From: Candidatus Gastranaerophilales bacterium
GTDB lineage: Bacteria; Cyanobacteriota; Vampirovibrionia; Gastranaerophilales; Gastranaerophilaceae
Length of the DNA: 64,000 bases
Direction of reading: 5' to 3'
NCBI GenBank assembly: GCA_944322785.1
Contig: CALUPW010000003.1
Span: forward strand, 180,459 to 244,458
Both the position numbers and the translations under genes were made by a program. This document shows positions 36,333 through 44,434 of the stretch, one piece after another. Below the pieces are notes generated by a model, which was given only the letters and a program-made list of their open reading frames with translations, did not search any database and was not told where the DNA came from. How positions within the stretch are numbered: position 1 is the stretch's first letter; the number at the start of each line of letters is the position of its first letter.

Positions 36333-36404
36333 TCCTCAGTAGCTCAATGGCGGAGCAACCGGCTGTTAACCGGTAGGCTGTTGGTTCGAGTCCAACCTGG
36401 GGAG
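36333..36404 (+). tRNA. tRNA-Asn (anticodon GTT)
   Basis: 72 nt without encoded CCA. Acceptor stem TCCTCAG/CTGGGGA with one G-T pair, anticodon loop CTGTTAA, T-loop TTCGAGT. It marks the left edge of the accessory region. Confidence 0.93.
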
Positions 36405-36444
36405 TTTTTTCGTACATTAGGGCTGAAATCACCTTCAAGCCCTT

Positions 36445-36560
36445 TGTATTTATTTGAGTGGGGTGAGTAGCTCAACTGGTGTGATTATTTTGGGTAATCG
36501 GCTGTATTTGTTTGAGTGGGGTGAGTAGCTCAACTGGTGTGATTATTTTGGGCAATCGGC
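36445..36560. repeat. Tandem duplication of a 58-bp unit
   Basis: Two copies, 36445-36502 and 36503-36560, differ at only two positions. Each contains GAGTAGCTCAACTGG, which resembles the D-arm region of tRNAs including the tRNA-Asn 40 nt upstream, and one copy of the 21-bp repeat described next. Neither copy folds into a tRNA. Confidence 0.9.
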
Positions 36561-36734
36561 ATTTGGCGTGGGTTTGAGGGGTAGGAAGCAAGCAGACCAT
36601 TTGACCCAGCAACCGGTCAAATTACTCTTTTGCTGGTCAGGGCAGATGGTGTGATTATTTTGGGCAAATGATTTCAAGACAAGGCTTTTAACCTATTTTT
36701 GTACTAGTTCAAATGGTATGATTATTTCGGGCAA
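36477..36734. repeat. Four 21-bp direct repeats upstream of the transposase
   Basis: TGGTGTGATTATTTTGGGCAA or a close variant occurs at 36477-36497, 36535-36555, 36647-36667 and 36714-36734, all in the same orientation. Start-to-start distances are 58, 112 and 67 nt. The position, 110-360 nt before a MuA-like transposase gene, fits transposase or repressor binding sites at an element end, as in phage Mu attL; this role is inferred. The rest of 36405-36840 holds no gene. Confidence 0.8.
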
Positions 36735-36803
36735 AACAAAATATAAAATTAAACATATAAAAAAATATTGATACGAAAAAGACACAATGGTCGGAAGTGG
36801 TGT

Positions 36804-36823
36804 TCTAATTTTTTGCAATTAGA
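36804..36823. promoter_or_regulatory. Dyad directly upstream of the transposase gene
   Basis: TCTAATT-TTTTGC-AATTAGA, a perfect 7-bp inverted repeat 17 nt before the transposase ATG. A half-site GTTCTAATT recurs at 38420. Possible operator. Confidence 0.4.
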
Positions 36824-36840
36824 GTTAATGTGTTTCTGAC

Positions 36841-38352
36841 ATGGAAGATAGATATATTAATATAAAAGAAATAGCAAAGATAAAAGGTTTAAGCAGCACA
36901 CGCTCACTTCGCTTGGAAATAAACAAAACGGAAAGTAAATATATTGCAAAAGAAGTTAAAGTCAATGGTGGCACATCATATGAAATTTTATTCTCAAGCC
37001 TTGAACCTGAAATTCAGCAAAAACTTAGAAATGCCGAGAATAAAACAACGGCATTAGTCCCTTTAAATAATAACAAGCAAGCTGGATTTATCTCAGATAA
37101 AACAAAAATGACAGCAAATTATCGGGCTAATATTATCGTTGCATTACAAAAACTTCGTAAAAAGTATTCAACTAAAAAAGAAGCAGATACAGTTTTTTTA
37201 GATTTATATAATTCAGGATTATATCTTCCTAAAGCATATAATTTTATAGGAAGTATCTCGATTGGAACTCTGCATCGATGGGTTAGAGCTTTTGAAAAAC
37301 ACGAGTCAACAGAGTGTTTACAACCAAAATATAAATGGTCAAAACAAGGTGAATATAATTCTATTTTAAATGATGAAATGAAGAATATTCTATTAACACT
37401 TCTACTTCATCCCAGTAAGTATAATTATGGAAAAGCTATAAAACTAACAAAAGAGATATTAATAAAAAGAGGATATGAAAATCTCCCAAGCGATATAAGT
37501 TTTAAAAGGTTTGTGGAACACTTTAGAAAAAATAATTATGCCGAATGGGTTTTAAAAAGAGAGGGTATGAAAGCATATCACGATAAAGTTGAACCGTATA
37601 TTGAAAGAGATATTTCAAAAATAGAAGTTGGGGATATTCTCGTGGCTGACGGACACATTCTAAACTTTCAAGTTATTAATCCATTTACAGGTAAGCCGAC
37701 CAGAGCAACTTTGGTCGGCTTTTTAGATTGGAAATCAACAGCACTTGTTGGTTACGAGATTATGATGACAGAAAATACACAATGCATAGCTTCAGCCCTA
37801 AGAAATGCAATTATTAATTTAGGTATGATTCCGAAGGTAGTTTATCAAGATAATGGCAAGGCTTTTAAATCAAGATTCTTTCAGAATGTTGACTTTGAAG
37901 AAGAAGGGTTTAATGGTGTATATGCAAATCTAAATATTCACTCTGTCTTTGCAAAACCGTATAATGCAAGAGCAAAAGTTATTGAAAGATTTTTTAAAGA
38001 ATTTCAAGAAGAGTTTGAGAAAATGATGCCAAGCTATATCGGAACAAGTATTGAAAATAAACCTGCTTGGCTAAAACGAGGAGAATTATTGCACCAGGAA
38101 TGGCATAAAAATTTAACTAATAATCATATTCCGACATTACAAGAAACAATAAAATATATTAATGCTTGGATAGAATTTCATAACAAAAATATTTGCCCCA
38201 ATAACCGTTCAAAAACTATTCAAGAAGTATTAAATGAAGTTCCAAAACAGAAAATTAATGTTCAAATCTTAGACGATTTAATGATGAAAACAGAGTGCAG
38301 AACAATAAATAAGTTTGGATTTGTAACAAATTGTGCAATAATAAGCTTTTAA
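36841..38352 (+). CDS. MuA-like DDE transposase, short at the C-terminus
   Basis: 503 aa. N-terminal Mu-type winged-helix DNA-binding domain (about 1-65), a middle DNA-binding region (90-230), then an rve/RNase H-fold core with D270 (LVADGH), D337 (YQDNGK) and E382 (KVIERFF), close to MuA D269, D336 and E392. The C-terminal Mu beta-barrel domain appears to start near residue 475 but ends after about 25 residues, so it is probably truncated. No MuB/TnsC-type ATPase follows. The gene is preceded by repeat sites and a dyad. No good ribosome binding site is seen. Activity is therefore doubtful. Confidence 0.85.
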   Translation: MEDRYINIKEIAKIKGLSSTRSLRLEINKTESKYIAKEVKVNGGTSYEILFSSLEPEIQQKLRNAENKTTALVPLNNNKQAGFISDKTKMTANYRANIIVALQKLRKKYSTKKEADTVFLDLYNSGLYLPKAYNFIGSISIGTLHRWVRAFEKHESTECLQPKYKWSKQGEYNSILNDEMKNILLTLLLHPSKYNYGKAIKLTKEILIKRGYENLPSDISFKRFVEHFRKNNYAEWVLKREGMKAYHDKVEPYIERDISKIEVGDILVADGHILNFQVINPFTGKPTRATLVGFLDWKSTALVGYEIMMTENTQCIASALRNAIINLGMIPKVVYQDNGKAFKSRFFQNVDFEEEGFNGVYANLNIHSVFAKPYNARAKVIERFFKEFQEEFEKMMPSYIGTSIENKPAWLKRGELLHQEWHKNLTNNHIPTLQETIKYINAWIEFHNKNICPNNRSKTIQEVLNEVPKQKINVQILDDLMMKTECRTINKFGFVTNCAIISF

Positions 38353-38539
38353 AATCTTTACAAAATTTTTGTAAAAATATATACAGTAAATTGTTACTTG
38401 ACGATTTTTACAATCATATGTTCTAATTAAGTTACTGCACCGCTCATTTTATTTTACTCTGAATATTTTTAACTCTTGTTATATAAACAAGGGTTGTTTT
38501 GAGTATGTTTATTATTTCAAAAATGAAAGGACAGAACAA

Positions 38540-39829
38540 ATGAAAGAAATTCATGTAAATGCTTACACCAAAAAAGATGGTACTTATGTTAGAGAACATT
38601 ACAGAACTATAGATTCTAACGATTTTACTGTTGCTACAGAAAGTTACAATCAAACTTCCGCCTCTACACCTGTGCTGACAGGCGGAGTTAGTATGGATGT
38701 TAATCTTAATCAGGTTAATAATGGAATTGACTGGGATAATGTTGGTTCAATAATAAGACAAGTTATAAATACTACTGCAAATGTAGCACTCTCCGCCCTA
38801 CCAATTGCGTCTCAAATATATCAAGCCGCTAGTTTGTCAGATAAAAATATGGTTAATGATTTAATGCCCCATTTAAATAATGCAGTTAATTCTCTTACAG
38901 ACAATCAAAAAATTATGAAACAAAATTTGGAAAATAACTTAAAAAAATTAACCTCTACTAAAAACCAAGATGAATATGCCGCTTTATACAGATCATTTGT
39001 AAATGAAAATGAGATATACAAAAAGAATGCGGATGCACTAAATAAAATAAAATATGCAACACAAAATAAGGATTACGAAATGGTTGTAAAAGAACTAGAT
39101 AATTATATGAACCTGCAAAATAATATAATCAGAAATATTGCTGCAAATAATCCCATAAATTCACAGCCGGGAATAGAGCGTAACACACCTGCACAATACA
39201 AAACAAACCTTAATAGTATGAATTTTGCACCGTATCCGTCTCCATATATCGATTCGTACACACAGCCGGATGTGATAAAAATAAATCCCTTAAGATTTAT
39301 AAATGATACAATGAACCAAGATCGTCCGGATGCAAAGAAATTTATGGATATGGCATTAGCATTTCCAGATGCATATTCAAGGACTCCTGAATATATGATA
39401 ATTCCTAAAAAATTTAATAAAGCAGTTAGTAAACATTTAAATGTAGATATTCCTCGAGACTGGAACGGAGTTGCGTTTGAGGATAACAGCCCTACCTCTC
39501 AAAATCTGTCTAATTCGTCTCAGCTTCAACAACAAGTTGTATCATTATACAGAAACGGAAAATTTTTATCTGACAAAATTCCTATTGAATTAAATCAGGA
39601 CAAAAACTTACATTACTCTGTCGGGCATGGCACTATAATAAGACCCAACGTTGATAAAAACGGGTATTTTAAAGGAATACTGTTTGATTGGTATGACTTC
39701 GATTGGTTACCAATAGATCGTCAAAATTTACAAACAAATATCATAAATGATGCTGCATTTATACTACAAAAAATAAAAATGCTTAAAAACTACTACATTC
39801 TTATCCCTATTAAATTTAAATGGGAATAG
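38540..39829 (+). CDS. Candidate bacteriocin-like toxin with DxYDF C-terminus
   Basis: 429 aa, AAAGGAC before the ATG. The N-terminus 'VNAYTKKDGTYVREHYRT' is a short basic motif often found at the start of phage- and element-encoded proteins. The middle (about 80-200) is helical, then a Pro/Asn-rich linker leads to a C-terminal domain. The last 75 residues read as beta strands with D383-W-Y385-D386-F387 and, seven residues on, R394. This resembles the D-x-Y-D-F(N/D)...HR centre of colicin M-type lipid II phosphatases, but the His is missing and the spacing to Arg is one longer. Toxin function is a hypothesis. The genes downstream encode small membrane or membrane-anchored proteins that could give immunity. 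Confidence 0.4.
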   Translation: MKEIHVNAYTKKDGTYVREHYRTIDSNDFTVATESYNQTSASTPVLTGGVSMDVNLNQVNNGIDWDNVGSIIRQVINTTANVALSALPIASQIYQAASLSDKNMVNDLMPHLNNAVNSLTDNQKIMKQNLENNLKKLTSTKNQDEYAALYRSFVNENEIYKKNADALNKIKYATQNKDYEMVVKELDNYMNLQNNIIRNIAANNPINSQPGIERNTPAQYKTNLNSMNFAPYPSPYIDSYTQPDVIKINPLRFINDTMNQDRPDAKKFMDMALAFPDAYSRTPEYMIIPKKFNKAVSKHLNVDIPRDWNGVAFEDNSPTSQNLSNSSQLQQQVVSLYRNGKFLSDKIPIELNQDKNLHYSVGHGTIIRPNVDKNGYFKGILFDWYDFDWLPIDRQNLQTNIINDAAFILQKIKMLKNYYILIPIKFKWE

Positions 39830-39832
39830 TTA

Positions 39833-39864
39833 AAAGAAGGGGAACTTGTTCCCCTCTTTGTTTT
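39833..39864 (+). terminator. Rho-independent terminator
   Basis: AAAGAAGGGGAAC pairs with GTTCCCCTCTTT with one bulged A, followed by GTTTTTG. It separates the toxin-like gene from the next gene. Confidence 0.8.
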
Positions 39865-39873
39865 TGATAAAAT
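39865..39873 (+). promoter_or_regulatory. Extended -10 of a possible leaderless promoter
   Basis: TGATAAAAT followed by exactly 6 nt (ACATTT) and the ATG at 39880. Confidence 0.55.
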
Positions 39874-39879
39874 ACATTT

Positions 39880-40320
39880 ATGAATATTTTAAAATATTAT
39901 TGGAATGACGTAATTATAGTCTTGGCTGTTAATTATTTTTTAATTGATTATAAAACCACTCTTTTGTTTTTTACGATTTTTGCTTTACTTAGTGAATCTA
40001 CACCTGATTATATTTTATATTTTCTTTTATTATTGATGTTATTAGCTACTATTATTCGAATTGTAGCATTACCGATATTATACGGATATATGGAAAAACA
40101 TAGCAAAGAAACTATACTGTTAAAGTTTATACATAATCTAAAGCACAGCTGGAAATGGAAAATCGGAATTTTGTTAATTACAATGATATCCCCAATTATC
40201 TTTGATTTTAAATATCCGGAACGATTTCCGTTTAATATAATTTGCCTGACCGGTTTTACAAGTTATGTTATTTTGTATGTTTGGTGGTGGATTAAAGATA
40301 AATTCTTAAGTGACAGATAA
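39880..40320 (+). CDS. Small polytopic membrane protein in accessory DNA
   Basis: 146 aa with four hydrophobic segments (about 11-32, 40-68, 86-106 and 115-138). No recognised family. It follows the toxin-like gene but has its own promoter, which would suit an immunity protein made independently of the toxin; this is inference only. Confidence 0.55.
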   Translation: MNILKYYWNDVIIVLAVNYFLIDYKTTLLFFTIFALLSESTPDYILYFLLLLMLLATIIRIVALPILYGYMEKHSKETILLKFIHNLKHSWKWKIGILLITMISPIIFDFKYPERFPFNIICLTGFTSYVILYVWWWIKDKFLSDR

Positions 40321-40369
40321 AGAATTTATCTGAATTTTATTCCTGCAAAACGGAACATCTTTTTTATTT

Positions 40370-40870
40370 TTAATCCGGAGAACTGTAATAATATAATATT
40401 TCATTTATCTCATTGTTTACTGCAATTCCGTATGAATAACATCTCTTTCGTTCATTACAGCCTTTTTTAATTATATAAAGATTATAAGCATATAAACTTA
40501 TATTTCCGGGAGATAAGGACAAAAATTCCAGATTTCGATTTCTTTCTTCCGGTTTTTCAACTTCCACAAAATCATATTTTGATAATTCATTCTGAATATA
40601 TTGTTTATTTGTTATGAATTTAAGATAAATTTTCTCACTTCCAAAATAACCGGCATCTTTATATATTTTTATATTTCTGGCATCTTCAGGTATTTTTTCA
40701 GGAAAATGTTTAATTCTTGATTGATTTGTTATATATTTCAATGATTTTTGATAGTCTTTCTCAACCTCAGATATATTTGAGTTATTAGTAACTTTTATAA
40801 CAATAAACACTAAAAACAGAATGGAAAGAATGATTATAACTAAGCCGATTCGTAACCAATTTTGTTTCAT
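40370..40870 (-). CDS. Membrane-anchored protein with a periplasmic domain
   Basis: 166 aa from the ATG at 40870. One N-terminal transmembrane segment (about 7-26) and an exported domain of about 130 residues with two cysteines near the end (C-N-E-R-K-R-C) that may bond. The longer frame from 41002 is rejected because it runs through the divergent promoter and start of the neighbouring gene. TGCTATAAT ends 6 nt before the ATG. Size and topology are like immunity proteins of colicin M-type toxins, but no homology is claimed. Confidence 0.55.
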   Translation of the reverse strand: MKQNWLRIGLVIIILSILFLVFIVIKVTNNSNISEVEKDYQKSLKYITNQSRIKHFPEKIPEDARNIKIYKDAGYFGSEKIYLKFITNKQYIQNELSKYDFVEVEKPEERNRNLEFLSLSPGNISLYAYNLYIIKKGCNERKRCYSYGIAVNNEINEILYYYSSPD

Positions 40871-40876
40871 TTTTCT

Positions 40877-40885
40877 ATTATAGCA
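40877..40885 (-). promoter_or_regulatory. Consensus extended -10, possible leaderless promoter
   Basis: TGCTATAAT on the minus strand followed by exactly 6 nt (AGAAAA) and the ATG at 40870. Confidence 0.6.
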
Positions 40886-40919
40886 CAATATGCACAAATT
40901 TTCTACTAAACAATTTTTC

Positions 40920-40928
40920 TGGTATATA
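40920..40928 (+). promoter_or_regulatory. Extended -10, possible leaderless promoter
   Basis: TGGTATATA followed by exactly 6 nt (TTAATT) and the ATG at 40935; divergent from the promoter at 40877-40885. Confidence 0.5.
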
Positions 40929-40934
40929 TTAATT

Positions 40935-41450
40935 ATGAAAAAATCTATTAACTTGTTATCTATTATATTTATTGTGTTAATTAATACTTTATTATATTTC
41001 AATATTTCGTTTATTTTATTTGCTGTGATCTTTTTTTATGCTGTAGTTTTTCTACTATATTCAGAAGATGCTTTTTTTATATTACTAATCTTTCTATTTG
41101 TATATATACCATTGTTTTTATTTTTGTTTATAGTCCATTGGCAAATTAAAATGAAAGGTTTAATTAAACTTTATAATTGTATTCTTGATAAATATTCAGA
41201 GTTGACTATTGCCAAAATAATAGATGAATTTAAAACTAACAAAAAATGGCAGAAAATAACTTTGTTGATTGCATGTTTATTGGATATTACCGGAGTCATT
41301 TTATTATTTAATTTTTATCACACTAACAACAATGAACAAAATATTTTAAGCATTTTTATAATGGTGATGATGGTATACCTGATGGCTTGCGGTGGCTTAT
41401 TGCCAAGCTATATTAATTTGTTTAAAAATTGGAATTCTAAATATATATAA
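40935..41450 (+). CDS. Small polytopic membrane protein in accessory DNA
   Basis: 171 aa from the ATG at 40935; the frame from 40890 is rejected because its start lies upstream of the -10. Hydrophobic segments near 5-25, 28-50, 53-75, 113-130 and 140-158. No recognised family. Very AT-rich. It is divergent from the membrane-anchored protein at 40370-40870. Confidence 0.55.
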   Translation: MKKSINLLSIIFIVLINTLLYFNISFILFAVIFFYAVVFLLYSEDAFFILLIFLFVYIPLFLFLFIVHWQIKMKGLIKLYNCILDKYSELTIAKIIDEFKTNKKWQKITLLIACLLDITGVILLFNFYHTNNNEQNILSIFIMVMMVYLMACGGLLPSYINLFKNWNSKYI

Positions 41451-41478
41451 TAAGATAAGATATAGTAGCAGTATTATA

Positions 41479-41715
41479 TTAATCAATTTTTGCCAAATCC
41501 GCTTGAGCTTTAGCATTAGCTTTTTTGATTAAATCACTGATTTTTGTAAGATTATTGTATTCTGTATCCTCTTGTACAGGCTGCCTGACTAAACTCTTAA
41601 AGTACGTTAGTGTCTTAATTATTCCGATAGCCTGACTTACACTGTTTGCGGATACTTTAACTTCAATATTACCTCCGCTTATAGTCGGTGTAATTACTGC
41701 TTTATATGTTCTCAT
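41479..41715 (-). CDS. Small hypothetical protein
   Basis: 78 aa with AAAGGAA before the ATG. The first 35 residues (TYKAVITPTISGGNIEVKVSANSVSQAIGIIKTL) look like two beta strands and a helix, a layout common in small plasmid- or element-encoded proteins; the C-terminus is a helix. Probably in the same transcription unit as the methylase-like gene upstream. Function unknown. Confidence 0.6.
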   Translation of the reverse strand: MRTYKAVITPTISGGNIEVKVSANSVSQAIGIIKTLTYFKSLVRQPVQEDTEYNNLTKISDLIKKANAKAQADLAKID

Positions 41716-41819
41716 TGAAATATTCCTTTCTATTAAAATTAAACAAAGTCAGCTGTTGATTCTTGACATTGTTTGAAGATTTTAAATCATTAAATTGGCA
41801 TTGTTTTTCCAGTTTTTGT

Positions 41820-42470
41820 TCAATCCCGTTCAAAAAAATAAAACGGAGTAAAAAGCACCTGTTGAAATTTCAATGTCAAAGTATCACCCTGTATTACTTT
41901 TGCAGGTATTCCAAGCAGTGTTAATTGAATGTATGCCATCATAAAGCTCATTTCATCTATATCAATTGCCTCAAAATACAAGTGTTTTTGATAATTAAAA
42001 TTATGTTCTTTCATGGTTTCAGCAAATGCAATAATCATTCCACCGCTTCCGCAACAAGGTTCGGAAAGTGTTATCAGGTGATTATTCGCAATCTTTTGAG
42101 AAACTTCGAGTTCTGAAAAATTTATTTCTGCCATGAATTTACTTACTGTGTACGGCGTCTCGAACTGACCAATAGCAGAGTTGCCTAAATTCAATCGCAT
42201 AAATACTTCACCTAAAAAGTCTTGATACTTTTCTTCTAGTGCCATAACTAAAAAAGCAAGCAGTTTTGAAAGTTCTTCTGCTTGCTCTTTTGTATATTGT
42301 TTTACTGTTTGTAAGTATTTTTGCTCTAATTCATCACTTCTGTAAATAGTCTGTGCTAGTGAACAGGTACATAGTGTCAAAAAGTCTTTAAACACTATCG
42401 TTAAACTTCTTGAACGATCTAAAGATTGTAGTTTTGTCATAAATTCTTTTAAATAATCTATCTTTTCCAT
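41820..42470 (-). CDS. N-6 DNA methylase-like protein without a visible NPPY motif
   Basis: 216 aa. A helical N-terminus followed by a class I methyltransferase fold of the HsdM type: FETPYTVSKFMAEI and the SAM-binding motif SEPCCGSGGMII (about 133-144), then AIDIDEMSFMMA and QGDTL. The catalytic motif IV (N/D-P-P-Y/F), expected shortly after QGDTL, is absent: the sequence reads TLKFQQVLFTPFYFF and ends. Similar short versions occur on mobile elements. It probably binds SAM, but methylation is doubtful. There is no specificity or restriction subunit nearby and the ribosome binding site is weak. Confidence 0.7.
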   Translation of the reverse strand: MEKIDYLKEFMTKLQSLDRSRSLTIVFKDFLTLCTCSLAQTIYRSDELEQKYLQTVKQYTKEQAEELSKLLAFLVMALEEKYQDFLGEVFMRLNLGNSAIGQFETPYTVSKFMAEINFSELEVSQKIANNHLITLSEPCCGSGGMIIAFAETMKEHNFNYQKHLYFEAIDIDEMSFMMAYIQLTLLGIPAKVIQGDTLTLKFQQVLFTPFYFFERD

Positions 42471-42738
42471 AAAAATACCTCTGCGAATACGAGATTGACA
42501 CTCATTGAACTTTCTTGAATTTTATATATATTTATATTTAAAATACTGTTTCTGTTTAATCTCGTTTATTCTGGATTCAGCAAGTCTGTTTAAATCTTCA
42601 AAATTACCTGAAATAGCCATTTTTATTATTATATTTGGAATAAAGTACCCTGTACATATTCGTTTTGACTGTATTTTAAGGCTTTTTAACAATCGAATTG
42701 TTTATAAATTTTGCTGTATAATCATAAAAGAGGTGAGT

Positions 42739-42915
42739 ATGATAGACAAAAAACATATAGGCACAAACTTTGATAGTTTTCTTTCAGATGAAAATATTTT
42801 ACAAGAAGCAGAAATCATTGCAAAAAATCGTGTAAATACATACATCATAGAACATCAAGCCCATAAGACTTCTGACGAAAAACTTTCAAATAACGAAAAT
42901 CAACAAATTACATAA
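42739..42915 (+). CDS. 58-aa protein resembling small antitoxin-type proteins
   Basis: 58 aa from the ATG at 42739, with AGAGGTGAG just upstream; the longer frame from 42505 is very AT-rich and lacks a ribosome binding site, so I reject it. The segment IGTNFDSFLSDENILQEAEIIAKNR resembles the 'GSDFDDFLKEEGI' motif of small XRE/antitoxin-like proteins. A possible -10 TATAAT lies at 42717-42722. No toxin partner is recognised next to it. Confidence 0.55.
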   Translation: MIDKKHIGTNFDSFLSDENILQEAEIIAKNRVNTYIIEHQAHKTSDEKLSNNENQQIT

Positions 42916-43230
42916 TTACTTTTTATTACAAAAAAAATTACATTCAAAATGATTGCTCTCATTATCTTTCAGACCACTTTTATTCATTTGTAATTTTGTA
43001 ATACTAAAAATCTTAGAAAAAATAAAAAAATGAATAGATTGCAGAAGAACTTCTGTGAAATTTTTTGCTTTTGAATATATAAAATTATTAAAATAACTTT
43101 GAAAGTTTCATCTTGAATCATCTGGTAATCTCTCGATAAACATCAAGCTAAATGTTTTAAATTTTCTATTTGATTAAATATGCAAGTAGTATTTATGTCA
43201 GTTATTTTGTTGTATAATTCTGATATAAAA
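42916..43230. other. AT-rich junction between accessory DNA and a broken TpsB gene
   Basis: No gene seen. The right boundary of the accessory segment probably lies here, because the outer-membrane gene that follows lacks its first half. No clear terminal repeat is seen. Confidence 0.5.
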
Positions 43231-44221
43231 AGTTCCAATGTCGTACAGTCAGCGGACAGCTTCGGACGGGAATCCACAGGGCTTTTACGTGGCGGCTTAA
43301 TGGTTTCAACAGACTCGCTTTTCGGAGTTCAGGACAGACTTACAGGTGCAGTAAACCTTGCACGTTCCACAACAAATCCGTTCGTTGACTATAACTTTCC
43401 TATTAACAGAAAAGGAACCAGAGTCGGCGGCAGCTATATGTTCGGCAACAGCAAGATTACAAGCGGGGAATATAAAGATTTTGACCTGACTGCAAAAACA
43501 CACATTTTCAGCACATACGTTTCACATCCGCTTGTTGATAATGAAAAAATGCAATTGAAATTAAACACTTCGGCAAACATCAAACTGTCAACATCAGACA
43601 TTTCAAATTTCAGATATACAAACTACAAAGATTACAACCTTGCAGTCGGATTAGGCGGAAGATACAACTTCAATAAAAGCGTCCTCTTTGGTTCTGTTTA
43701 TTCAACAAACGGTATAATTGAAGATGATATCCGTTCATTCTCACAATATTTTACAAAGGTAAATGCTGATGCATATTATATCCACTATCTGCCGAAAGGA
43801 ATTATTGCAACTGTAAGAGCCGGCGGACAGTATTCGCCGCACGATATTTCATACATTGAACAATATCAGATAGGCGGTATTTCAAGTGTAAGAGGGTATT
43901 CAGAGAGTTTACTTCTCGGTGCGAGTTCGTATTTCGTTAGTATGGAAATGCTTTTCCCCATCCCGTTTTTACCGGAAGAAATAAAAGTTCCGTTCAAAAA
44001 AGAAAATACTTTCAGGCTTAGAGATTCCATAAAAGTGGCAGCATTCTTTGATAACGGCGCAAACAACAAACTTCCTCTCCAGTGTTGGCGCCGGTATAAG
44101 ACTTGCAATATCAAAATATTTGACAGCAAGGGCTTATGTCGGTATTCCGCTTATGAACTGCGGAGTTTACGATCAGGCGAGCGCAAGACTTCACTTTGAT
44201 ATAATTGCCTCCCCGTTTTAA
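43231..44221 (+). pseudogene. Remnant of a TpsB/ShlB-type outer-membrane transporter
   Basis: The readable part, from about SNVVQSADSFGRESTG on, is the C-terminal beta-barrel of a two-partner secretion (FhaC/ShlB-like) protein, with the barrel motif GGISSVRGYSES. The N-terminal signal, plug helix and POTRA domains are missing and are not elsewhere in the window. Near 44068 the frame shifts: one extra base in an A-run moves the ending SSVGAGIRLAISKYLTARAY...FDIIASPF into another frame, which stops at 44219-44221. So the gene is both 5'-truncated and frameshifted. No TpsA exoprotein gene is nearby. Confidence 0.75.
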
Positions 44222-44434
44222 AGAGTTAAAGAAAATATACAAAACCTGAATATCCTGAAATACCTCCGAAGATTATTCAATTTTGTATTACAAGTATAAT
44301 ATCTGATTTCTGTTTATGTCTTGCTGGGATGTTTATGCTTTTACGGATGATATTACACGAGCGAAATTGTAGCTGTTTTTTTATTTTTATGCATATTAAC
44401 TTAAGTCATGCATTTAAATGAATTTTAAAAATTT

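Noticed and set aside
36405..36600. A second tRNA gene or riboswitch in the tandem repeats
   Set aside because: Only the D-arm-like piece is present; no acceptor stem, anticodon arm or T-arm can be formed.
41820..42470. A complete type I restriction-modification system
   Set aside because: Only a short methylase-like protein is present; no specificity or restriction subunit is nearby.
42505..42738. Longer frame before the 58-aa protein
   Set aside because: Very AT-rich with no ribosome binding site; AGAGGTGAG points to the ATG at 42739.
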